DNA of 64,000 nt from assembly GCA_032622095.1 (NCBI GenBank), contig CP136069.1, positions 167,454,394 to 167,518,393 on the forward strand, in the 5' to 3' direction. This stretch comes from Siphonodentalium dalli. Lineage: Eukaryota > Mollusca > Scaphopoda > Gadilida > Siphonodentaliidae. The position numbers and the translations under genes are program-made. Of the stretch, positions 44,540-54,985 are shown in pieces (within the stretch, counting starts at the first letter, position 1; each line of letters opens with the position of its first letter). The notes beneath the pieces are model-generated. The model was not told the origin of the DNA and made no database searches. It saw nothing but the letters and a program-made list of their open reading frames with translations.

Positions 44540-44870
44540 GTGTGACATAACCTGTATTTGGGTACAATACTCTGGACTCTGGACTCTGGTATGACTGAAT
44601 TTTGGGAATTATGTGCATGCCTGCGTCGCGTAAGGATGGTACCTTGGGTTGCAATCGTTCGATATACTGATAGCAGTAACATACGCGTGCGGTTTTGTGT
44701 ATGTATCCCACATATTTATATGGTGTCAAATGCATGCGTTCACATGCTTGCGACATATACTGTGACATGGTTCTGTCAATCCATTAATGTCACTATGTTC
44801 AATCGTGCCGGTTAGTTCTTAATGTCACACATGTGTTCTTTAGTTGGGATATGGGACGAGCACCCATATG
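44540..44870. repeat. Diverged fifth member of the same segment family
   Basis: Shares CGTCGCGTAAGGAT, CGATATACTGATAGCAGTAAC, CGGTTTTGTGTATGTAT and AATCCATTAATG(T) with the other copies, in the same order and orientation, at clearly lower identity. Confidence 0.6.
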
Positions 44871-45657
44871 CTTGCGACATGACTGTAACATGACTTGTTT
44901 CTTCGGATTGTGAACTGTACTATACTGTATGACGTCACCATGTGCTCACACAATTCCCTCCAACTGATGAAAATAAGCATTTCTATCTCAGATTTGAATA
45001 GACGTTGGATATTTTCGGACTACATGACTTAGCTGTGCAGCAACACACCATGAGCTATACAACACACCCTGTAATCACTCCATATGTAGTGCAGAATTTC
45101 AACACACAACTTGGAGCATTTTGTAATGTAATTTTATTATATTTCCACGCTGTCAAGCAGACCAGATCATCTGTGTTACCAGTAAACGCATCGAATAAAA
45201 AATGTTGTGAAAATGTGAACAGTGTCGCACAAAAGAACACCTATTCGAACGTTCTATTTGAGCACAGGAAGAAATGTCATTATTTCCCTTTATCTTTGTC
45301 ACATCAATTTCGTCGACTAATTTCGATACCGGTATAATTCAAAAGCGGTAATTATTATAAATATATTTCGTATCGCAAACTGCCAGATTTAATCTACGTG
45401 GGTTTTATTACGTTTACGTATGGTCATATTACATATATTAGCAGCTGATTGCCAGAAGAGAGGAGATCTGATAAGTTCCGTAACTTTTGTAACTATGTTT
45501 ATAATAATGTGTAAATTATATTGTTTATTGTGGGTCACAATAAAATATGTTTAACAACTATACCTCGGGTGTGTTGAGTTATAGTTCCCAAGATTCGCCG
45601 TTTCTATTTCGACCATCCTCGTCGTGATCATTGATTGAATATAGTCGACTTACTCAC
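44871..45657. other. No gene recognised
   Basis: A 110-codon plus-strand frame (45005-45337) has no recognisable domain and no matching splice context, so it is not annotated as a gene. Nothing else is seen. Confidence 0.4.
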
Positions 45658-45709
45658 CTCTGTAGGGCCAAGCTGACTGCCCATCTGTATCCTTCTTGCA
45701 TCTGGTCTC
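45658..45709 (-). CDS. Isolated 52-bp exon of an unidentified minus-strand gene
   Basis: On the minus strand a strong acceptor (GATTTCCTTTCAG) precedes, and a strong donor (ACAGAG/GTGAGT) follows, a 52-bp open stretch. The possible readings are ETRCKKDTDGQSAWPYR, RPDARRIQMGSQLGPTE or DQMQEGYRWAVSLALQ. The first would join in phase with the PAN-domain exon ending at 48201 (phase 0), which lies upstream on the same strand. That link is a guess, because a 1.8-kb mobile element lies between them. Confidence 0.4.
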
Positions 45710-46216
45710 CTGAAAGGAAATCACCATAAATCCCACACCAGTAATCAGGTAATTGGGTTATCTCCTGGGCACCAAGAAGCAGTGGCATGCCGTCTATATT
45801 ATTTAACCATCATGGTATCCAGACGTAGCCCAGGTGAAAAAGTAAGTTAGATAAATGGACTCAATACCTCCGCAGTGGGTTCGTGCAAAATAACATAACA
45901 AGTCTGTAAAACAAATATCAACAATTACATGAAACAATAGATGGACTTCGTTCTTATTTTCATAATTAATAACTCGCCAATAATGAGATCTTCCATGTCA
46001 AAACCTTTATTATTTAAATATTTTTGTTACAGTGGGATTACCGATAAAAGTCCACAAACGTTTTATCAATGCTAGTGCCTCATCCCATCCCCGACACCGA
46101 CTGTACATGTGCCACTATGGTAACTTAAGTTAACAATAGAGATGACTTTACATAAGTTTGGTACTCGACGACACCGAGATACAAGGTAAGTTGTTCACTT
46201 TCGGACACAAATTTAA

Positions 46217-48006
46217 CGGCCGGATTCGTCATCTCAGGTTTAAACATGGTCTACGCAAACTACTAGATTTAAACCACCGTGAGTCAGCTAAATCCGTTGT
46301 TTAAACCCGAGACCGCATGTCTAAGTGACGCATTCGTCATCTCTGGTTTAAACCTGTTCCAGCCAGACCAGTGGTTCAGCAGTAGTGTCTCTGTATCGTC
46401 GATATAATTGATCGTACTCACCTAATGCAGACCGCCTCGTTTTATTGATAGCCAAAATCAATAATTACGACAGATAGCATAATTTGATTGGAAATTTATA
46501 AGCGAGAAGCACTCACACCTATAAAGCGTGTGGGGATAAGTTTTTGTCAATTCTATAAGCTTAAACCGGCAACTAAACCATCTAATTCGGCGGTGTAGCT
46601 AAACCAGCTTTACCAAAGCTAAAGTTGAGATGACGAATCCCTCTTTTCTTCATCGCAGTTTAGAATTGTCAAACAATCAGTCAAATGTTGGATCTGTAAA
46701 TAATTTCGAGTCAGGGCGTGTCTAAGTGGCGACTGTCGACTTGTGTTAGTTATCATTACAGTTGATTCATCCACACGCGGGCTTTGCTCAGATATGGACA
46801 TGTTCCTTCAATAGAATTTGTACTATCTTGCCGGTTTTTGTTTGCTTGTAGCAATCACAAATACTGGTGTTTTCTACGAATTCATTTGAAGGGTTCAACA
46901 TTTTAATTTTGACACCAAAATACATGGACTGCATGACCAAATATGCTGTGCACATAATTTGCAATCCTAAATTTGATAACTAATTGTGATGTAGATCATG
47001 CCACAAAGCTCTACTCTGGCTACGCCCATAAATTCCCATAATATTCCACCAGTTGACGACCTGGGAACTTTTAGATTTTCTGCATGACGGGAAATTTATG
47101 ACATTCAAAAACAAAACAACGCATGCAATATATTGTTGTTATTAAAACCTGTCCCGCTGGTTTCCAACTTCAAACAGTTCAGATGCCGCTTCTAATGTGC
47201 ATTCATCAGCAAATTGCCTTTTCTTGACTGACTTCTTGGTCCAGGATTGACTCGATTATGGAGCCTCTATTCAGCGTCAGAGGGGCTTGCGGCCCCTTTG
47301 TGCGATAGGGGACTGCGACATATTTGCGCACATTTTGATCATTTGAACATTTTAATTTTAAAAAAATATATATCTAGAACAAACAAATATTAATTTCAAT
47401 TTAAAATTTTGTTTCTTGTTAGATTCAAATCCTTACTCAATTTAACAACACAATTTTTTCATTTTTGTTTCAAATTAAATTTTTCGCCGTTATACCATTC
47501 AGGTCACTACACATAATTTGGTTGAAATCGTCCAGGGGTATGGCAGAACAGTTGCGAACAGACAAGCGGACATACAGTTAGACAGCTCCTTCCTTTACCC
47601 TTTAATATATACAGATATACATGTAAATACACCAAGTTTTGTCTTTGTGGGTAAAGCATCTTGAAGAAACAAAGCGACGAACAGCGCGCGAAACTAGTGA
47701 GCAGAGACATGCCCTTTGTCATATTGATTTAGACCCAGAATGAGATCGGATTAATGGAGCGATATATGTTTCTCAATAAATAAATCCATTTAGCGTGCAC
47801 GCGTTCACGATAATTTATGAAGTGTCAATAACCATTATATCGGCCTGTCTTTTGGTCCGATTGGTAAGAGGGTAGTTTGACTGCATGCTCATATCACCGA
47901 ATCGAGTTGTCAATTAGCTGGCAACTGAACGACAAAAACGCCCCCTTAGACCCGGTTTAAACCAGGTTTAAACTAGTGGGTTTAAACCGGAGATGATGAA
48001 TCCGGC
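46217..48006. mobile_element. ~1.8-kb element with ~30-bp terminal inverted repeats, nested copies inside
   Basis: GGCCGGATTCGTCATCTC at the left and GAGATGATGAATCCGGCC at the right are inverted with one mismatch, and each continues into GGTTTAAAC-type sequence. ATTCGTCATCTC and GAGATGACGAAT also occur internally (about 46331 and 46629-46640), so a smaller related element appears nested near the left end. No transposase is evident; it is a non-autonomous DNA element or a TIR pair around unrelated sequence. Confidence 0.55.
47150..47320. other. Possible short interspersed repeat remnant
   Basis: GCAATTTGCTGATGAATGCA followed by ATTAGAAGCGGCATCTGAAC (minus strand), ending in TTTTAATAACAACAATAT, looks like the 3' portion of a retroposed element. 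I cannot name the family, and only one copy is in the window. Confidence 0.25.
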
Positions 48007-48200
48007 CAACAAGTTTCCAAGTCCAGCAAGGGCCATAACTCTGAAAGAATACATGGACGAACCTCTAGTACGTGAGAATCATTTTCCCAAGCTGGGCTAA
48101 CCAATTATTGTTCACACCAGGATTACAAGTTGAAATATACATACGGACGGACGAGGCCAGAACCCCCGGGGTCGGGTGCATGGGGCATAAAATAACTCAC

Positions 48201-48575
48201 CTTCGGTAACTTCACATATCGTACAATCCCAAAATCACTGGCGCTCCTGATTGGGATGTCTTTGAATCTGTCCCTCATCTCTTGTTTAATCAGCTTACAC
48301 TCATTGGCGGTTTTGTCAAATACGACAGCACCACACTCCATCACGGGGAGACAGTGTGAAATGCAGTCTAACATCCGAATACCCTTGATGACTCGCAGGA
48401 TGATATTTGTGAAGTCGATGTCCGATTTTGTAACATAAACCGGTTTATTGTAGATATAGTCTACTCCTGGTATCTCGCCAACACACGGTTGGTTGATTAC
48501 GCCGGATGATTGAGCTGACCCAAACGTTGTCACGAGAATGACGGTCAGCGAAAAGTTCCTTATGAAGATCTCCAT
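48201..48575 (-). CDS. Secreted PAN/Apple-domain protein, first coding exon, copy A (125 codons)
   Basis: The ATG at 48575-48573 starts a typical signal peptide (charged start, LTVILVTTFGSA, likely cleavage near residue 21-22). The mature part has Cys31 and a PAN/Apple core: Cys71, Cys75, Cys81 and Cys93 in LDCISHCLPVMECGAVVFD and NECKL, with the usual C-x3-C-x5-C-x11-C spacing. PAN domains bind proteins or glycans outside the cell. The exon ends at a strong donor (CCGAAG/GTGAGT) in phase 0, so the gene continues on the minus strand below 48195, but no certain next exon is found. The longer frame to 48650 begins upstream of the likely cap site, so the later Met is preferred. Copy B differs at a few residues. 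Confidence 0.82.
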
Positions 48576-48627
48576 GACTATCCTCGTTTTCACAAAAAAG
48601 TCCACACAGAGTAAATTGTTCACCAAC

Positions 48628-48679
48628 TTACCTGAATGTGTGTACGGCAATATTAGAATATGTTATACTTTATATATTG
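48628..48679 (-). promoter_or_regulatory. TATA-box promoter of PAN-domain gene copy A
   Basis: On the minus strand CAATATATAAAG (48679-48668) lies about 95-105 bp upstream of the ATG. A start of transcription ~30 bp downstream would fall near 48640 (ATTGCCGTACACAC). CATTCAG/GTAAGT at ~48630 could be a donor for a short leader exon, but no good acceptor precedes the ATG, so an unspliced leader is equally likely. The sequence is conserved in copy B. Confidence 0.55.
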
Positions 48680-48969
48680 CATCTAAATTGTGAACCGCCC
48701 AATGTCAGTATCGATATAAGAATGGCATTTGTTATAGAGAATGTCATCTGCTGGGTCTCCCGAACAAAACGAAGTCGATCTGACCAATCACATACACGCA
48801 ACGATACTGTCTCAAAAATCAATTGTAAAGCCGTTGACAGTTTGAAGCGTGGATTCATACTCGTTCTGATATTATGTAGCCGTGCATTTGATGAGAATTT
48901 CGTTAGATAACCCACACCATGCTGCCACACGCACATGTCAGGTTCAGTCCACCCTTTGCTCGTAATGTC

Positions 48970-49095
48970 GTCCCTTTATTTGCGAAGGTCCGATTCCCCG
49001 ATGGTCCGATATTACGTACACCCAATACTACGAAGGTCCGATAATACGGTGGTCCAACACTACTACGAAGGCCCGATTCTCAGAAATTCCTATAC
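48970..49095. repeat. Short imperfect repeats CGAAGGTCCGAT upstream of PAN copy A
   Basis: Five or six copies of C(G/C)(A/G)(A/T)GGTCCGAT(A/T)(A/T/C) with 13-20-bp spacing. The same block occurs in unit B at 51121-51246. The wording resembles the CTATTCCGAAGGTT units at 18.9-19.6 kb. Confidence 0.65.
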
Positions 49096-49547
49096 TCCGA
49101 ATGTGTGATGATTATTGTCGGGCATGGCTCACTATGAGAATGGAATGCCTTCCGAGGAGCGCAGCTCCGAAAGAGACATTACGGTCTCGAGCGGGTGACA
49201 AATCGCAATGTCTCCCGAGAAGGGCAACAACTGTTTTGTTATCCGATAACTAAAGAAACAAATCCGTGCCATGCACACCCCCGATGTTGTACGGAGTCGT
49301 CGCATCGAACTAGTGCTTTGGATAGCCAACTAGTTGCGCTTTTGATAATCACTGTTTGTTTACCATTATTTTGATGGTTAAATCGTCAATATCCGTCCAT
49401 CCAATGTAAACAAATAAGACATAGAAGTGTTATTCCCTTCTGCAATTTGGCATATTCAATGTCGACCTGTGCGTGGAATGTACACTCGATGTTAATTTCA
49501 TTAATGTTATTCCCCGAAAGGTATTTGGAAGTTGTCGATTTCATCAA

Positions 49548-49813
49548 TGCATGCAAGCCTTGAAATAGGGTGTCTGTCATTTGCAGAATGAGGTCCCCAG
49601 AGGGTGAATTTAGTGATGCTACCCCGCATAGCGGGCTAGCATCACCAAATTCACCCTCTGGGGACCTCATTCTTCTTATACCTCAGTAGAATGAGGTTGC
49701 CCGAGGGTGAATTTGGTGATGCTAGCCCGCTATGCGGGGTAGCATTACTAAATTCACCCTCTGGGGACCTCATTCTGCAAATGACAGACACCTTATTTCA
49801 AGGCTTGAATGCA
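49548..49813. mobile_element. Foldback element with two hairpins (in unit A)
   Basis: The ends ATGCAAGCCTTGAAATAGG and its near-complement flank GTGTCTGTCATTTGCAG and CTGCAAATGACAGACAC. Inside are two ~100-bp hairpins made of GAATGAGGTCCCC, GAGGGTGAATTTAGTGATGC and their complements around a CCCGC(A)TAGCGGG loop, joined by TTCTTATACCTCAGTAGA. Confidence 0.85.
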
Positions 49814-49942
49814 TGTTCATATGTGTCAATACTCCCAAGAGCATCGCCACAAAATACTTCTCTTGTTCAAAGTTATAAAGTTCCCAGGTGGAATAAGATA
49901 TATACGGGCGTTAGATAGAGTAGAGATTCATGGCATGATCTA

Positions 49943-50191
49943 CATATGTGACCCGCCATATCAAATCCAGTTGTAAGTCGGGATTTTTTTTACCCTGTGC
50001 CAATGCATTCTCTTATATATGCGAGTCGACCATAGGTCGCCTCGCGTATATAAGAGAATGCATTGGCCTAACAATTTTTTATCATGTTTTTTAAAATAAA
50101 TGTTTCTTACAATTTTTAGGACATAAAATAAAAAACATCCATTACCCTGCAGGGAGCCCCACACATATATAGAAGCATATAGAAGAATGTC
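49943..50191. mobile_element. ~249-bp hairpin-bearing element (inverted copy at 61641-61884)
   Basis: Begins CATATGTGACCCGCCATATC, contains the 69-bp hairpin (49999-50067) after TACCCTGTGCC, then an AT-rich stretch and CCCTGCAGGGAGCCCCACAC, and ends ATATAGAAGAATGTCG. The same sequence in opposite orientation is at 61641-61884, which defines both ends. The right end abuts duplication unit B exactly. No terminal inverted repeat or coding region is evident. Confidence 0.8.
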
Positions 50192-50371
50192 GTCCAGCAA
50201 GGGCCATAACTCTGAAAGAATACATGGACGAACCTCTAGTACGTGAGAATCATTTTCCCAAGCTGGGCTAACCAATTATTGTTCACACCAGGATTACAAG
50301 TTGAAATATACACACGGACGGACGAGGCCAGAACCCCCGGGGTCGGGTGCATGGGGCATAAAATAACTCAC

Positions 50372-50746
50372 CTTCGGTAACTTCACATATCGTACAACCC
50401 CAAAATCTCTGCCGCTCCTGATTGGGATGTCTTTGAATCTGTCCCTCATCTCTTGTTTAATCAGCTTACACTCATTGGCGGTTTTGTCAAATACGACAGC
50501 ACCACACTCCATCACGGGGAGACAGTGTGGAATGCAGTCTAACATCCGAATACCCTTGATGACTCGCAGGATGATATTTGTGAAGTCGATGTCCGATTTT
50601 GTAACATAAACCGGTTTATTGTAGATATAGTCTACTCCTGGTGTCTCGCCAACACACGGTTGGTTGATTACGCCGGATGATTGAGCTGACCCAAACGTTG
50701 TCACGAGAATGACGGTCAGCGAAAAGTTCCTTATGAAGTTCTCCAT
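50372..50746 (-). CDS. Secreted PAN/Apple-domain protein, first coding exon, copy B (125 codons)
   Basis: Same structure as copy A: ATG at 50746-50744, signal peptide, Cys31 and the C-x3-C-x5-C-x11-C PAN core, and the donor CCGAAG/GTGAGT at the end in phase 0. Differences from A are Asn for Ile at residue 3, Thr for Ile at 35, Pro for Ser at 73 (DCIPHC), GR for AS near 112 and Val for Ile a few residues later. All cysteines are kept and there is no stop or frame break, so the exon can still be coding. Only copy A lies downstream on this strand, so this copy may lack its own later exons or be spliced over copy A. Confidence 0.8.
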
Positions 50747-50798
50747 GACTATCCTCGTTTTCACAAAAAAGTCCACACAGAGTAAATTGTTCACCAAC

Positions 50799-50850
50799 TT
50801 ACCTGAATGTGTGTACGGCAATATTAGAATATGTTATACTTTATATATTG
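50799..50850 (-). promoter_or_regulatory. TATA-box promoter of PAN-domain gene copy B
   Basis: CAATATATAAAG on the minus strand (50850-50839) and the CATTCAG/GTAAGT leader are unchanged from copy A. The ~22-bp deletion near 50937 lies about 90 bp upstream of the TATA box and could remove an upstream element present in A. Confidence 0.55.
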
Positions 50851-51120
50851 CATCTAAATTGTGAACCGCCCAATGTCAGTATCGATATAAGAATGGCATT
50901 TGTTATAGAGAATGTCATCTGCTGGGTCTCCCGAACAATCACATACACGCAACGCTACTGTCTCAAAAATCAATTGTAAAGCCGTTGACAGCTTGAAGCG
51001 TGGATTCATACTCGTTCTGATATTATGTAGCCGTGCATTTGATGAGAATTTCGTTAGATAACCCACACCATGCTGCCACACGCACATGTCAGGTTCAGTC
51101 CACCCTTTGCTCGTAATGTC

Positions 51121-51246
51121 GTCCCTTTATTTGCGAAGGTCCGATTCCCCGATGGTCCGATATTACGTACACCCAATACTACGAAGGTCCGATAATACGG
51201 TGGTCCAACACTACTACGAAGGCCCGATTCTCAGAAATTCCTATAC
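51121..51246. repeat. Short imperfect repeats CGAAGGTCCGAT upstream of PAN copy B
   Basis: Copy of the block at 48970-49095, at the same distance from the PAN exon and identical or nearly so. Confidence 0.65.
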
Positions 51247-51699
51247 TCCGAATGTGTGATGATTATTGTCGGGCATGGCTCACTATGATAATGGAATGCC
51301 TTCCGAGGAGCGCAGCTCCGAAAGAGACATTACGGTCTCGAGCGGGTGACAAATCGCAATGTCTCCCGAGAAGGGCAACAACTGTTTTGTTATCCGATAA
51401 CCAAAGAAACAAATCCGTGCCATGCACACCCCCGATGTTGTACGGAGACGTCGTATCGAACTAGTGCTTTGGATAGCCAACTAGTTGCGCTTTTGATAAT
51501 CACTGTTTGTTTACCATTATTTTGATGGTTAAATCGTCAATATCCGTCCATCCAATGTAAACAAATAAGACATAGAAGTGTTATTCCCTTCTGCAATTTG
51601 GCATATTCAATGTCGACCTGTGCGTGGAATGTACACGCGATGTTAATTTCATTAATGTTATTCCCCGAAAGGTATTTGGAAGTTGTCGATTTCATAAAT

Positions 51700-52067
51700 G
51701 CATGCAAGCCTTGAAATAGGGTGTCTGTCATTTGCAGAATGAGGTCCCCAGAGGGTGAATTTAGTGATGCTACCCCGCATAGCGGGCTAGCATCACCAAA
51801 TTCACCCTTTGGGGACCTCATTCTTCTTATACCTCAGTAGAATGAGGTTCCCAGAGGGTGAATTTGGTGATGCTAGCCCGCTATGCGGGGTAGCATTACT
51901 AAATTCACCCTCTGGGGACCTCATTCTTCTTATACCTCAGTAGAATGAGGTTCCCAGAGGGTGAATTTGGTGATGCTAGCCCGCTATGCGGGGTAGCATT
52001 ACTAAATTCACCCTCTGGGGACCTCATTCTGCAAATGACAGACACCTTATTTCAAGGCTTGAATGCA
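51700..52067. mobile_element. Foldback element with three hairpins (in unit B)
   Basis: Same ends and hairpins as 49548-49813, but the right-hand hairpin unit beginning TAGAATGAGGTTCCCAGAGG is present twice in tandem (51838 and 51941, 103 bp apart). The extra unit accounts for most of the length difference between duplication units A and B. Confidence 0.85.
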
Positions 52068-52896
52068 CGACCTGACACTACACCTGCGGTTATCAGCTGT
52101 GGAGTCAGGAAAAATTCGAGACATGGATCCTAAGGATATCCTCAGGATAACGGCAGTTAACGTCCGGGTGTTCTATGGTATAGTAGTCTAAATTTCATTC
52201 AGTAATTTAAGAACCGAACATCAGAGGTTACCGTTGAACGACTCATTGTATAAGTAAATTTAACAACCGAGCATAACAGATTATGGCTCATTTTATAGAT
52301 AAATTCATCGGCCGAGCATCAGAGATTACCATTGAGTGGTTCATTAAAATACATTGCCAGTCTTGACTGGTTTTCATTTGAAATAGATCCAGTTAAAAAC
52401 AGTAACCATCCACTGTGCACATACCAGGAGGTTATCTCAGATGGTTTATCTTAAATTTTCCAAACTTCATGAAAAGTGGATCCTTCAGCGACATCAAGGA
52501 TATATCATACTCATTTCACCAAAACAATCAGCAATTATAAACCAACCTGGTCTGGTATTTTACTTTTTATTACTTATATAAATCCATGGGTAAATGTTAT
52601 TCATTGCTCATACAAATATTGTACACCGGGCTATGGTCAAAATTATTTTCTAATTTCTGTGTTATTGATTCTGGATGTGTATTCTTTGTCCCCCTTTGGA
52701 CGTGTACACTTTCAACTAGGGGGTAGTGTTGTTGAATTGATATAAACATTGGAATTCGGTCCCAACTATAGGCAATTATCCATCTTTCTGGAATAACCAG
52801 TCTGGTGTGCTGTGTTATTGTGAAACTGCGACACCTAGCGGTATCTGGGAAATGTGATCCTGTATTATCATCATTGTTAGTATATAATCTTTTCTT
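52068..52896. other. No gene recognised
   Basis: AT-rich sequence with one 89-codon frame (52476-52745) of no recognisable family. CCGAGCATCAGAG(A)TTACC(A/G)TTGA occurs twice (52216 and 52313) as a weak ~95-bp repeat. Confidence 0.4.
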
Positions 52897-53386
52897 TAAA
52901 GGTACTCAATCCGTAAAGAGGGTCCCCATCTCAACAGATTCCAACAACAACAATCCGATCAGAGGGTCCTATATTACTATTTCTTTGGCTTTGGGGGTAA
53001 AAAATATTTGATTCGAGTCGAGGAACCCATCAAACAAAGCTCAGAGTTATTAGATATTGATTTTTGAAATTTGTTATGTTCTCGAGATGAGTAATAATAA
53101 TTGCCGTCAATTTCGTATCCTGCTCGAGATTTTTACACCAAAACCCTATTCAAACAGACAAGGATGGATAACTATAAAATCAAGTGGTAATAAAAACGCA
53201 ATTTTGACTGAGATCTGGGCCAGAAAGTATTCCCGATAATGAAAAATAATAGATTTCTAAAATTGATATGTAACAAATCTGAGCTTTGATGGGTGACTTC
53301 CTCGACTCGAATCAAATATTTTTGACCCCCGAAGCCATTGAAATAGTAATTGAGATGAGCTTTATCGGATTGAGTACCTTTAATAT
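52897..53386. mobile_element. TTAA-flanked MITE with ~130-bp terminal inverted repeats (AGGTACTCAATCCG family)
   Basis: TTAA then AGGTACTCAATCCG at the left is mirrored by CGGATTGAGTACCT then TTAA at the right. The inverted similarity continues for ~130 bp (TACTATTTC, GGGGGT-AAAAATATTTGATTCGA, GAGGAA-CCCATCA). TTAA duplication suggests piggyBac-type mobilisation. Decayed or truncated copies are at 30966-31396 and 42743-42885. The core is non-coding. Confidence 0.82.
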
Positions 53387-53389
53387 ACA

Positions 53390-54985
53390 GAGAATCTACA
53401 TGTACAACGAGTTACCAGTTTATAGCTGAAGTCACAAAACGAGTCCATTAAATTAGGTCTGGACCGAGCCTGGGCGAGATTTACTGGACGAGTTTTGTAA
53501 ATTCCGATATAAACTGGATGAGCTGCAGAATCTACTTATTACATGATCCAAAACATTCATGAAACATACTTAAAGCAACATATGGCACTTGGAACCAAAA
53601 TCGGCTTCTCTAATGCATGCGATGTAAATCGGCTTCTCTAATGCATGCGATGTAAATCGGCTTCTCTAATGCATGCGATGTAAATCGACTTCTCTAATGC
53701 ATGCGATGTAAATCGGCTTCTCTAATGCATGCGATGTAAATCGGCTTCTCTAATGCATGCGATGTAATTTCACGTAAATATGCGTTGTTTTCCGCGTGAA
53801 AAAATAGTCCCAGATAAATAAAGACTCTTTGGTGTATTTAATGGCGTAAATAACTTTTCAAACTATTCATTTATTAGAGTTTGTTGGAAAAATATTGAAA
53901 GCCATAGTTGTTTTAGACGTAGCATACGGAATGGAAACATAGGATAAATTGGAAGTCAATGTCACCTGGCACTATTTCCTGTTATGCAACGAACGTTGCA
54001 TATCACAATTTATATAATTGATTTATTGAAAAGAATAAGGGTAAGATCGTGTAATGAATATTATTATTGAATGTGACACCCGAATTTTCACATCAATAGG
54101 TACGGCATGGTAGTAGTAGAATGTAGTGCGGTTGGGTATGCATGCGAGTTATCGGTGTGTTCTCCAATTACTTGTTATTGGCTAATGGAACATACTGCAG
54201 ATGGAAACTTAAATAATTAATGGAGATTGGGTGACCATTAAGTTATCTAACCGGGGCTAGTCACAACGTGAGATAATACGCAGCTGTGCATACACGTCTT
54301 TGTCTCATTTATACTGCGGATAACCTATGGGTATGGACGCTGAACATTATTTGACAAGTTTAGTTAATGAGTGTTGTGATTGTCTGAGATTGCTGGTGCT
54401 TTTCATTAAGCTTACCTGCTTGGCATTTCACTCAGATGGTTAATAAAAACATTTATTACATGATCCTACCCTTATTCCAGTCAATAAACCCATTATATAA
54501 ATTGTGATATTAAACGTTCGTTTAATAACAGGAAATAGTTCCAGGTGACCTTTGACTCCAGGTTTGTTTTACATTCCGTACGCTACGTCTCAAAATACTA
54601 TGCCTTCCAATATGTTCTCAACAAACTATAAAAGTCTATAATGAATGGCGAGTTTGAAATGTTATGTCGTTAAATACACGTCATTAAATACCCACACGAG
54701 TCTTTATTTATCTGGGACTATTTCTTTACGCCGGCAAACAACGCATAGTTACGTGAAACGTCATCGCATGCCTTATAGAAGCCGATGTTAGTTTCGCGTC
54801 CCATTTGTTGATTTAAGTATGTTTTGTCGAGGTTTTGGATCATGTAATAAATAGAATCTACAACTCGGTCCCAGCTTATAGCGGAATTTACAAAACTCGT
54901 CCAGTAAATTAGGTCTGATTTATTGGACTTGTTTTGTAAATTCCACTATAAAATGGGGACTCGTTGTTGATTCTCTATTTCACAC
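53390..54985. mobile_element. ~1.6-kb element with ~400-bp inverted arms
   Basis: GAGAATCTACATGTACAACGAG at the left is mirrored by CTCGTTGTTGATTCTC at the right. The arms continue with GGACGAGTTTTGTAAATTCC, TTACATGATCCAAAAC, the minisatellite on the left arm only, and ATAGTCCCAGATAAATAAAG. The centre (about 53880-54630) has no coding region. It begins within ~5 bp of the TTAA-flanked element to its left. A diverged fragment occurs at 36350-36672. Confidence 0.78.
53599..53766. repeat. 28-bp minisatellite, six copies
   Basis: AATCGGCTTCTCTAATGCAT plus GCGATGTA repeats six times in direct orientation with one substitution (AATCGACT in the fourth unit). Each unit contains ATGCAT. It lies in the left arm of the 53390-54985 element and is absent from the right arm. 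Confidence 0.95.

Larger units (their letters stand above)
48021..49813. repeat. Direct duplication, unit A (~1.8 kb; unit B at 50192-52067)
   Basis: Units A and B start at GTCCAGCAAGGGCCATAACT and end at CAAGGCTTGAATGCA. They are almost identical throughout. Differences are a ~22-bp deletion in B near 50937, about ten substitutions in the coding exon, and one extra hairpin unit in the foldback element of B. The unit carries the promoter and first coding exon of a secreted PAN-domain protein, so the duplication copied a gene front end. Confidence 0.92.
50192..52067. repeat. Direct duplication, unit B (~1.88 kb)
   Basis: Second copy of 48021-49813, same orientation, separated from it by ~380 bp that hold the hairpin-bearing element. 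It carries a second PAN-domain exon and promoter. Compared with A it has a ~22-bp deletion near 50937 and three rather than two hairpins at its right end. Confidence 0.92.

Noticed and set aside
45005-45337. 110-codon plus-strand frame
   Set aside because: No recognisable domain, no splice or promoter context; length is within chance for AT-rich sequence.
49132-51480. 65-codon frames repeated in both duplication units (49132-49329 and 51283-51480)
   Set aside because: Repeated because the unit is duplicated; no domain, signal peptide or splice context supports a gene.
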